Shown: positions 10,211 to 18,985 of the stretch, piece by piece
Position numbering within the stretch: the stretch's first letter is position 1
How the letters are laid out: the number at the start of each line of letters is the position of its first letter
The notes under the pieces: model-generated
What the model was told of the DNA's origin: nothing
What the model saw: the letters and a program-made list of their open reading frames with translations, nothing else
Database searches by the model: none
Made by a program: the position numbers and the translations under genes
Assembly: GCA_900618425.1 (NCBI GenBank)
Contig: UZAN01041700.1
Span: 16,750 to 48,084, forward strand
Direction: 5' to 3'
Origin: Echinostoma caproni
Lineage: Eukaryota; Platyhelminthes; Trematoda; Plagiorchiida; Echinostomatidae
DNA: 31,335 bases

Positions 10211-10949
10211 TGAGACCAGACAAGGTCAACGAAGCTGTACACTAGATCCCACTTTTTCGTCCATCCACTGTTTAACTTGTTTTGTACACAAACAAAATTA
10301 AACATCGAGCTGATTGAGATTGTCTACTCCTCTTTCTCCTCCTCCTCCTTTTATTACTAGTACTAGTACTATCCCGTTGATTCAATCCTGCTCGGAAGCA
10401 TCAGTAATAAATATCCACTGAGGCCACTGGTATTTGATCCGGGGTGATAGACTCTGGTAGTTCCACACGTTAACATATCTGATCCATCTGGACTGACACC
10501 CAGCAGCTTGGTGCACGTTCACGATATGTGATAAAGCGCCAATACAGCACTGCCTTTGGATGTAGCGGACATCATCAAATAGTGATTGACTTTCTGACGC
10601 ACATGGCGGTTCAACTTAGTTGCTCAATCCAGTTCATCTTTCGATTGTGAACGCGAAATTTATTTTAATTCAGTTCATCGTCTGACAGATCAACTGCGCG
10701 CATTTACACTTCCCATTGTGAATAAGAATAATGTTTACCAAAAGATGAAATCAGTCTCATCAAGTAGAAGAAACAGTGCTTAATTTTTTCTGTTCGAATC
10801 AATTGATCTGACGTTCAGTCTGTTCGGACAATCAAAGTATTCCACAATGGGTCTTCTGATTGATTTGAAGTGCTCTGTGAGAATTGACCTTTGCGGATGA
10901 GCACTCAAAAAGTTGGATGAACTAAAATAGTGATTGGTATGAACTGATC
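10211..10949. other. no recognisable gene; short microsatellites
   Basis: Contains a CTC/TCC run (10338-10349) and a TACTAG tandem (10355-10371). A minus-strand frame at 10780-10974 overlaps the inverted repeat and has no known motif. Confidence 0.5.
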
Positions 10950-11142
10950 CTTCGGAATTCACCTTCACGCACAATCCTTAGTTTATCGGTTCAACCATAC
11001 ACTCGGAAGCATTAGACTCGTGTTTCGCTCTTATTAGAGTTAATCAGTATTGCATGTCCATCCGGACTCATCAAACGAAAGGTGTGTGTGTTAGCACTGT
11101 ACCAACCAGCTCATGGATTGTGTGTGAAGGTGAATTCCGAAG
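10950..11142. repeat. inverted repeat, 28-bp arms
   Basis: Arms 10950-10977 and 11115-11142 are complementary with one mismatch. One further base pair (10949 with 11143) extends the stem to 29 bp. The loop is 137 nt and holds no coding frame. The arms are unrelated in sequence to the other inverted repeats of the window. This may be a non-autonomous foldback element or two oppositely oriented copies of one short repeat. Confidence 0.9.
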
Positions 11143-12189
11143 GGCAGTCAATCAAATCAATCAATATCAATTATCCCACACCGCTACTCGCAAGTAGCTG
11201 TGAGTTAAATTCGAATTAAAATAGTCTATCAGTTGAAAAATATTTTGTGAAATAAGCTTGATGTTCTGGTTGTATATAATGGGGGAATAAACTATTAGAA
11301 AAAGCATTTACACATTTGTATATATTATTATAAAAATTTTACTTTTCACAGGTAGAACTTTCACCAACGGGTCGCATCTGTTTCATTTGGATCCGTTTGA
11401 TCATTTACTCAGAATTCATCTACCATGCCGACTGAATAGCTGTTAATCACACCACACCAAAACCCTTGTTCAGATGAGCAAGCAACTGATTCCAATTTTC
11501 CGGGCACCGATTGACACACCCAGCTAAGAGAAAAACAATCCGGAATCACATACTGCCGATCAATAGGTTTAATCGATCGATTTAGTGAGCAACGTGCCTG
11601 ATGGAACGGACGTGTTTTGCATAGGCTGATTTTAGCCAGCTATATTATGAGTCTATAGACAAACGTTCACACGACACGGACCAGATGCGACTGGATGGAA
11701 CAATTATTCAACTTAACCTCTGTTACTCTACAATAAAAAATGGATAGTGAATGAATTCGACTGAGGGAGCGAACACTCGAGTATCAAATGCCGACCGTAA
11801 ATTGTATACGCTAAAATAAACCGTATAAAAATGACCTCTAGTATGACGAATTTGTGGAAGGTTGTGCACATAGAGGCAAGGACATGTTCCCGAGATAGTT
11901 GGATTTTTTTCTGTCCCAAAAAGAATTGAAGCGGTCAGATGCTAGAACATATGCCTTTTGTCAACCAGTAAATTATTGATTCATAAAACAGTGTGTTTGC
12001 ACAGAAGGAAATACCTCTCCTGGATTTGACCATCGCACACCTAATTCAGCCTGGTCTTTGAAGCCTTACTGAGTGTCGTCTTTGATGGATTTTTGAAATG
12101 TTGCGATCCATTTTTTGAGATACTGGTACTTCAAACCATACAAACTGGCAGTAGTGACAGTTCTGCCTACACAGTGCACGAAATATCGG
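11143..12189. other. no recognisable gene
   Basis: AT-rich, stop-rich sequence. The minus-strand frame at 11728-11919 carries no motif. No repeat structure was found beyond short A/T runs near 11320-11342. Confidence 0.5.
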
Positions 12190-12361
12190 AATATTAAAGT
12201 GCGCTGGAAATGTTTGTGATGACCGACAAAGAGCACTGGAAAGATGTTTCGTTCTGTTTGGGACTCGTCAGCAGTGCGTAACCTTTTGTGTCCCTGTCAG
12301 GACCAGAACCGCGATCAGTCGGGACTTCAAACCCTTACCCCTAAGCTACACGGTAGACGGT
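12190..12361 (-). mobile_element. Smalpha-like SINE with tRNA-like head
   Basis: Read on the minus strand from 12361, a GTAGCTTAGGGGTAAG segment (12336-12351) fits the RNA polymerase III A box of tRNA-derived SINEs. About 35 nt further, GCGGTTCTGGTCC (12300-12312) sits where the B box should be, though it departs from GWTCRANNC at two positions. Then come a GTCC...GGAC mini-hairpin and the hammerhead core at 12247-12271. A tRNA-like promoter region with a hammerhead motif is the known make-up of the Smalpha SINE family of schistosomes. The 3' boundary is not clear. The copy lies next to the inverted repeat at 12386-12561. Transcription, if any, would be by RNA polymerase III. Confidence 0.6.
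12247..12271 (-). ncRNA. hammerhead ribozyme core (decayed)
   Basis: On the minus strand the conserved box CTGACGA (12265-12271) fits the required CTGANGA exactly. It is followed by a stem II segment GTCC-CAAACA-GAAC (12251-12264) and then GAAAC (12246-12250). The order and spacing equal the catalytic core of schistosome Smalpha hammerheads, where stem II is GTCC...GGAC. Here one G-to-A change breaks one of four stem II pairs. A GTC triplet that could be the cleavage site is present upstream in GGTTCTGGTC, but stems I and III do not pair convincingly. I therefore infer a relic rather than an active ribozyme. Confidence 0.6.
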
Positions 12362-12385
12362 TATCACCTTGTGCAAATGGCTGCG

Positions 12386-12561
12386 AATGTTTGGATTAGC
12401 CCATTCGGTTTCTCACAGGAACCAAGCACTGTTGATGATATTCGGTGTGGGTTTCACTCCTTGGGAAATCGTTAATTCCCCAATATTTGAATGCATTTAA
12501 ATGCATCATCATCAACAGTGTCTGACGCCTGTGAGAAACCGAATGGGCTAATCCAAACATT
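12386..12561. repeat. inverted pair of a ~100-bp dispersed repeat
   Basis: Arms 12386-12419 and 12528-12561 are perfectly complementary over 34 bp. A second paired block (12427-12439 with 12508-12520, 13 bp) shares the same centre. The minus-strand copy (about 12386-12500) and the shorter plus-strand copy (about 12508-12561) are two oppositely oriented members of the family also present at 12801-12900. A 16-bp perfect palindrome ATGCATTTAAATGCAT lies at 12491-12506 in the loop. Confidence 0.9.
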
Positions 12562-12800
12562 GATCATCTAAACCAGAATATTCACTTTATTCTTTTGCAT
12601 TTTTTCTTTATCTCCAAAGCAGCGTTTTTCTCTCTCAGTGATGCATGTGAGTAAGGGTTTCACATTTTGTTTTCAAACTCAACGAAACTGAAAAAAGACT
12701 CAAACTATAAAACTAGTACCAAACAATGTCTTCCAATCACCCACCGATGCGTCGTGATAAAAACTGGTTTGCATGATATTATTGATTGTGGGAAATTAAG

Positions 12801-12900
12801 TTGGGGAATTGACGATCTCCCAAGGAGTGAAATCCACACCCAAGACCATCAAGAGTGCCTGATGCCTCTGAACAATCAAATGGGCTAACGAAAGCTTGAT
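12801..12900 (+). repeat. third copy of the dispersed repeat
   Basis: Aligned with the reverse complement of 12386-12500 it shares TTGGGGAATT, CCCAAGGAGTGAAA, the CATCAA-AGTGC block and ATGGGCTAA, at roughly 75-80 percent identity by eye. The family has no coding frame; the 73-codon frame across it (12667-12888) is incidental. The unit includes a short TTGGGGA / TCTCCCAA self-complementary pair. Confidence 0.75.
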
Positions 12901-13286
12901 ATTCTAAAATTATTGATTGTATTTTCATAAGAGGGCTTTTGGAATTCATTGAGAACTTAAGTTTCGCTCCGCTAATACCCACATTTGAACCCCGCCGTAG
13001 CAGCCGTCAGTGTTTAAGTTTCAGTATTGTCGAAAACCGTCTTCTTTGATCGAATCGTTCGTTTCGAGTCCACATTGACAAAAGTGTAAGCTCTACTTAT
13101 CATTGATGGCAATGTATTTAAACAAATCATTTTGACAGATTCATTGGAAAACACAACAAGCTTGCTTTTAGTGCTTTATCTGTTCAATTATAGCACATTA
13201 TATAACGTAAGTATACAGTACAGGGAGATGAGAAAACCACGTTTTTTTGTATGTTTCAATTGTTCCATTAGTCCCACAGAATACAC

Positions 13287-13396
13287 TGAGAACAACAGCG
13301 TGGCGAACAAGCTCATTTTTAATGTTATTTAATGTTATGGAATGGCATGATTACGAATAACTGAAAACCAGCTTGTTCGCCACGCCGTTGTTCTCA
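13287..13396. repeat. inverted repeat, 27-bp arms
   Basis: Arms 13287-13313 and 13370-13396 are complementary with a single mismatch; the loop is 56 nt. Because each strand reads the arm in the same sense, both strands give a similar peptide (ENN-x-VANKL). The frames on both strands here (13132-13332 plus, 13351-13593 minus) are therefore shadows of the repeat rather than genes. The arms are unrelated to the other inverted repeats in the window. Confidence 0.9.
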
Positions 13397-13399
13397 ATA

Positions 13400-14029
13400 T
13401 TTTTTGTATGTGTAAAATGGGATTTTATGAGTTGAATGTGGATAGTGAAACAGTGGTCACATAATTCGTGACGATAATCTGTGGTGTGAATTTTCAACTG
13501 CAATGGCACCACCTGACATTTCATTTGAAAACTGACATTCCGCAAGTGATTTTCACCAAGTATGTGGTCAGTATTTGAACCACCGCCTCTCAACCCCTCA
13601 ACTCCGAATTTGCAGGGACTAAAATTCTGCTTTTCCCACCCTTCGTTTTTGTTTCCCCGGGCAAATTATTTGACACACGAGGGAAAGAGAAATATCATAA
13701 TCTGAAAAGGGTGAATCTAACAGGTTGAAGATAAATGTGGTGCATCACGGCAGTTCACTATCACCGATCGAAGTTTGAATTCACAGTCTGCTTCTTACTT
13801 TCTCACATGTATGCATGACCGAGAATTATCAGAAACGCGAGTGTTGAAAAAAAGTACATTTTCCTTCTTTGCAACATTTTCATTAGAATACCGTATTAAC
13901 CCCAAACACCATTTGCTGGTAATTTGATGTTTGTGTCTGTGTGTGTGTAAAAACGTTTAATGTGTTAACTGATGTAATCTTTCTCCACCTGGATCAAGAG
14001 ACACGTCATTGTGTTTTGATGTTCATTCT
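13400..14029. other. no recognisable gene
   Basis: Stop-rich sequence with a short TG run near 13935-13948. Nothing else seen. Confidence 0.5.
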
Positions 14030-14394
14030 AGGTTGAGGTAATTGAGCGCTTGAATCAGCCGTTTTGGCACACTGGTTTGGGCATGGCAAACGAATGGCCA
14101 ACCCCTCGGTCATGGCTAGTATCCGAACTCGGGCTGGCTTTTGATCGATTGAGTGGGATGCGATAAACAACAGCGAAAGCTGTCTTCAGTTCGATTTTGT
14201 AACCCGTGTCTACGAGATAACTCGTGATCGCACTTAAGATACAGCTGGTTTCCCTCTGACTTACCGATCGCCAGTGGTGCTCCTTCACGCGTTGAGACAA
14301 ACGTCTTACGTACGACCTTTATGTCACGTGCGTCACAGCCGCACTTAAGGAGTGTATATATGTATAAATGATATCTGCCCATGCATACGTCCAT
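14030..14394 (-). mobile_element. Penelope-like element, GIY-YIG endonuclease end (broken)
   Basis: On the minus strand, frames shifted against each other give a continuous similarity. CGCDARD and a degraded Y-I-G-R-T segment (14300-14345) are followed by RRLSQRVKEHH (about 14270-14305), ITSYLVDTGYKIELKTAF and VVYRIPLN (14150-14235), PKPVCQ (about 14063), and RLIQALN (14035-14055). This is the layout of the C-terminal GIY-YIG endonuclease of fluke Penelope-like elements, which usually end in SAIxxHLVDTGHxVDxxxAF...AEAxxIRxFxPxLCxQK...QALNLPW. At least two frameshifts are present and the AEA block is lost. The reverse transcriptase that should precede it (higher coordinates) was not found. Confidence 0.6.
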
Positions 14395-14399
14395 AGATA

Positions 14400-15266
14400 A
14401 TATATTCTAAAACAAGTAGTCTACGAATGACTCGACAAACTTTCCCCGGAAGCACATGACCTGGTTTGTGGGTTTTGCCGCTCTTCAGTCATGCGTATCC
14501 GGTAATCTTTCGCCACTTCATTCATATACTTGTACCCAAGAAGTGTAATTTCGTCACGATAACCTCATTTGCTACACCGGGTAAATTTGTTTGAACAGCT
14601 CTTTCATAACCAGTCCATTGATGAATGAATACTATGACTGGATGTTTGAAGGTCGGTTAGATGCTACTAACCGCAAAAAGCGTGAATTAAGCTACTTCAG
14701 TGGATTTTTACATATTTCAGAAATATCACAAATTATAAAATGAACAAATATAATAATGTTTTGATGAATGTATAGAGTTGTTTTTAGCGAGAGTTACCTG
14801 GAAGAACGGACATACCATTATTCAGGTCCGTGTAACACAGATTCTCAGGATCTGTTATGATCTTCTGGGAGAAAACTTTCAGGATGTTTCCCATTGCTTA
14901 AATATTTTTAAGTGAACATTATGCACACGAGGTATACTGCCCGAAAAACAGACCTAGAAATTAGTTTTAAGTATGCTGAAAGCAAATTAGACTGGATCAT
15001 CAGTGAGACGTTGCATACAATAACAAAACACCTTGTAAGATAAAAGACCAGTACAAAATGCACTTTGAGACTTCATAAGGAAAAAGAAATTCTCCTAATA
15101 GAGGAAGAGCTCTTTCTATATTCTCACACAAGTGGTCTATGCAGATGCGGCGTGTCACTATACAGGCCATCTTTGCGATTGTGAACAAAAGGTTGTGTTA
15201 ATAAATCCACCGTGAGTTTTCCTTCTCGTTTTGTTGATACAAAAATTAAAGTTTCAAACCGAATAA
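14400..15266. other. no recognisable gene
   Basis: AT-rich, stop-rich DNA. This is where the RT of the minus-strand Penelope-like copy would lie, but no RT motif can be read, so that copy seems truncated. The minus-strand frame at 15000-15188 has no motif. Confidence 0.4.
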
Positions 15267-15532
15267 CTACTAATACAGGTATCTGATTGGCCGATTAAAG
15301 CTGAGTTAGTAACCATGACAGAAGTGATCAAACGGCATTTTGTGAACAAGCTGGATGCAGTTAAAATTATTCACACTATACTCCAGAGATATTCCGAAGG
15401 AATAAGAAGACGCCTTTTAACCACGACCGAGGAGATTGAAATTCGCATTTTCAATCCAGAATTCTGCAAGCAAAAAAGCTGATCCCGACACTGTTGTTGC
15501 CCTGGTCCGGACAACGGATTGATTGTACATAA
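15267..15532 (+). mobile_element. Penelope-like element, C-terminal end, second copy
   Basis: A 71-codon open frame (15267-15479) reads VSDWPIKAELVTMTEVIKRH, then FVNKLDAVKIIHTILQRY, then EGIRRRLLTTTEEIEIRIFN, PEFCKQK. A one-base shift in the A-run at 15472-15477 moves the end into the next frame, which gives LIPTLLLPWSGQ and stops at 15530-15532. This parallels the minus-strand copy at 14030-14394 and the usual LRxRLLxxAEAxxIRxFNPxLCxQK...LxLPW end of fluke Penelope-like proteins. The GIY-YIG box itself should lie upstream and is not readable, so the copy is 5'-truncated. At first sight it looks like a terminal exon because a CAG precedes the frame. The similarity to the other copy argues against a cellular gene. 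Confidence 0.6.
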
Positions 15533-15880
15533 AACAGAGCATCAACTCCCCTCCCCACACACCCCCTTCCTCAACCAGTGTCATCAACCATAATCTTAAG
15601 AACTAACTATTTTATTTTTGTCTTCATTGTCCCTTCCCGAATAGATCACTTGCTAGGCATGACATACACTTTTTACTGTATCTTACCCAACTTCATCCCG
15701 CTCTCTCGTCTTAGCTCACAACCTTTATTTTATTCTGCCCATCTACCTAACATTGTCAATGTGAGCTTTGTCCTCTCACTCCACGACTATCACAAGTCTT
15801 TTCATATTCGTTTGCTCTGTTTGCTCGCCTCTGTCATTGTTGATAACTGAGCCCTAATCGGCCGATCAGATATCTGTACT
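15533..15880 (+). other. pyrimidine-rich tract after the Penelope-like end
   Basis: About 300 bp of C/T-rich sequence follow the stop. The 90-codon frame at 15578-15850 is a product of this composition, not a gene. It could be the element's 3' untranslated region. AATAAA occurs at 15984-15989. Confidence 0.4.
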
Positions 15881-15889
15881 ATGATCACC

Positions 15890-18481
15890 TTATGTAAGTA
15901 AACGCCTGATGTGACATATCAAAAAGAAATTACTTCGCGAGCACTGTTTTCTACATTTTCTATTGGACTGTTTTACGATTTGAAATAAATACTAATTGCA
16001 AATGTTTGCCCTTAGAAGAACTTAACATGACAAATTTTCAAATTGATATGCTCATGATTTCGGCAGGATTGTTGCAGATATTCATGGAAACCTCATGCAC
16101 AACGTGACTACTACTTTCATCGAAAACCGGCATCCATAGACTTTAAAGGAAAACTTAATTAGAACCGTAATTAGTGCTTGAAAGTTGCCAGATTATTTAG
16201 GAAAATTCTAGAGAAATCTGATTACCAAGGCAACCGACAAAACTAATGGCCTGATCAATCTCTTTACCGATTTTCCTTCTAGGCGTTTACCTTTCCTTTC
16301 CACAAGAGTCCTTGAAGTTGCCTGATTCCACTTCTTAGTAATATAGTTTCCTGACTAGCAGTACTATCACTAGTGCTTTAATCATTGGGATCCTGAGGGA
16401 GGCTTGAAATATCAGAGTTTATGAAAGGATTGAAATACCAGGTGCCATCAGGTACCATCAGTATTTAACTATATATAGAAACGGCCTCAGATGCTTACCG
16501 ACATGCATAAAGGATAAACTATTAGTCTCCTGACGGCCGTCCAAGGATAATATGGATGTCTAATGGGGCTCTGCTAGTGCAACAAAATGTGACGCGCGAT
16601 GTTTCGTTGCCCACCAAAACTAGATCATTTTTCAGTTGATCTACCGAACGCAAATCCACCTGGTTATCAGGAGATTTATGTACGGTTACATGGGGGAAAA
16701 TAGGAATCTTACTGTTTTACGTGATATTGTTCAGTTCCGGTCAACACAGAAAGGAACAGGAGACGTGACATCATGGGGAAAAGCATCAACTTGAGGATTA
16801 ACTGATGAGTGCGCCTAAAAGCGAGAGTATCAACCTTTCAGACTGCTCCCCCAAGGTAGAGGTGCAAGATATTTGGTAGGCCTTCATCGATTTCGGTTTT
16901 CGAGAATTCAAGGTAATTCGAATGGGTCTCCAGATATCAAAATAATCTGCCCCAAAAAAATAGCGGATGTCAGTACAAATCTTTAAATAACTCGTTAATC
17001 TGACAACTGTAATAAAGCCATTTGAGAACTTTCCACACAATACGGTTATATATTCCCAAGAATGAGTTCAATATCCAGATTGTGACAGAGTTAGATAAAT
17101 GTTTCTCTCAAATCGAAGAGCCCGGTTCCATTTGTTCTTTCGTTGTTTGAAGCTGCTTGGTATTGGAGAAGAGTGTCCAATGAAATTCGTGCAAAATTTT
17201 ATTAGAATTACAGCGAGCAAACAAACGGATATAGAATAAAGTGTTCAAAGTGAACTGATCAGTGAAGATAATTCCAAGTATAACACATTTTTATAATTTG
17301 TTTGACTCAATCACAACACATCCATGCATCTTTTATATCTGGGATCCGGGATTGAAGCCTTTGATGTACGGTTGATTTCAACCAAAATGAAATTCAAACA
17401 TTTTTATCGATGAATGTACGGTTGATTGGACAGACTGAAGTCTCTGTGTGATGGTTTCGGAAGGTCACTCAGCCGAAAACAAATCTTATCACAAGACTCG
17501 CACAACTTTTGGCTTAGATTTTTAATGTGATGGATTTTTTCGATTAGGATTTATCATTCCAAATTCATAATAATTTCTTAGTTCATATTAAAGACCCATA
17601 TAGAGTCTGGTTCCTTGTTTACTATTTCCATTACTTTGCTTTTTTCATTGAAATTCTGTGCTAAATCGACTCACCCCTCAATGAAATTTCGAAAACGTTT
17701 GATGAATTTCGTTTGTTTCTCATGTATATTCCAATTCTCTGAAGCTGTGCACGCACGTACACTTAATCGGAATTCACAAAAGCTAGGACGAGAGAAAAAC
17801 TCACTGCAGTGACCTTGAAGTCTATCGATCTATCCGTCGATTGAGACTTTGGGCCTAGACACAAGTATTCACGCGGACGTGCGCGTCTGTGTGTGTGCGG
17901 ATTGATCTTCAAGGACGCGTTTGCTAACAAGTGAACTGATAAAGCTGGTATTAATTCAACCAAGAATGAACGCCACATACAATTGTTTTCTAACTGGGAA
18001 TATCCTAATTTGAATCACGGAACGCGCATTTATTGTGAGCGATTTGTGCCGCAAGTCGCAGCTGCGTATTTACTACGGGTAGCGTTAGACTTTTGTGGTT
18101 TGTCCAGGTGATCTGTCTCACATCGTCTTGATGATCATTTTTACCGTGATTCGTGAACCCAAGGATACGGAAGACAATTGATGAGAAAAATGATAATCAG
18201 AATTAGCAATTTTTTGAACGAAACTAAACGAAGCTTTCTCATTAAGACTCAGTCAGAAATTCGTCAGAGTGAAATCACGTTATATTGCAGGACCCGACCA
18301 ATTATTGTGAATTTAGCCTGAAAAAATCTATCCAAAATGTAGGTCAGTGTTCGTGAATCTCACAAATTTTGGATTTTTTCTCTGCTTTTTCTTTTACATG
18401 TCCAGAGTGATCAACTGAACGGTTCTCCTAATCCACGAAAGCTAAATGATAAATGCAGTTTTGACCCCATGTGCGTGGCCA
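15890..18481. other. no recognisable gene; one short direct repeat
   Basis: Stop-rich DNA. The words GATGTACGGTTGATT and GAATGTACGGTTGATT occur about 48 bp apart (17363-17377 and 17411-17426). Two short frames near 17060-17230 have mixed, protein-like composition (e.g. FNIQIVTELDKCFSQIEEPG) but no motif or clear splice sites, so they are not called as genes. TG runs occur near 17889-17897. Confidence 0.4.
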
Positions 18482-18985
18482 GAGATGAATCCATCGACCT
18501 CGNNNNNNNNNNNNNNNNNNNNNNNNNNNNNNNNNNNNNNNNNNNNNNNNNNNNNNNNNNNNNNNNNNNNNNNNNNNNNNNNNNNNNNNNNNNNNNNNNN
18601 NNNNNNNNNNNNNNNNNNNNNNNNNNNNNNNNNNNNNNNNNNNNNNNNNNNNNNNNNNNNNNNNNNNNNNNNNNNNNNNNNNNNNNNNNNNNNNNNNNNN
18701 NNNNNNNNNNNNNNNNNNNNNNNNNNNNNNNNNNNNNNNNNNNNNNNNNNNNNNNNNNNNNNNNNNNNNNNNNNNNNNNNNNNNNNNNNNNNNNNNNNNN
18801 NNNNNNNNNNNNNNNNNNNNNNNNNNNNNNNNNNNNNNNNNNNNNNNNNNNNNNNNNNNNNNNNNNNNNNNNNNNNNNNNNNNNNNNNNNNNNNNNNNNN
18901 NNNNNNNNNNNNNNNNNNNNNNNNNNNNNNNNNNNNNNNNNNNNNNNNNNNNNNNNNNNNNNNNGAGATGAATCCATCGACCTCG
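18482..18985. other. assembly gap flanked by identical 21-bp sequence
   Basis: Positions 18503-18964 are 462 unknown bases. The 21 bases just before (18482-18502) and just after (18965-18985) are identical. Translations crossing the gap are meaningless. The duplicated ends suggest either two contigs that overlap but were not merged, so that the gap may not exist, or a tandem repeat that collapsed at the gap. Confidence 0.95.

Noticed and set aside
13132..13593. Two frames on opposite strands sharing the peptide ENN-x-VANKL, which might suggest duplicated genes.
   Set aside because: The shared peptide is the inverted repeat read from each side.
15267..15482. Looks like a terminal exon of a cellular gene: CAG before an open 67-codon frame with a natural stop.
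   Set aside because: The frame matches the tail of Penelope-like proteins, and a shift at an A-run lets the similarity continue (LLLPW). It is a transposon relic.
15578..15850. 90-codon frame.
   Set aside because: Caused by the C/T-rich composition of the strand; no motif.
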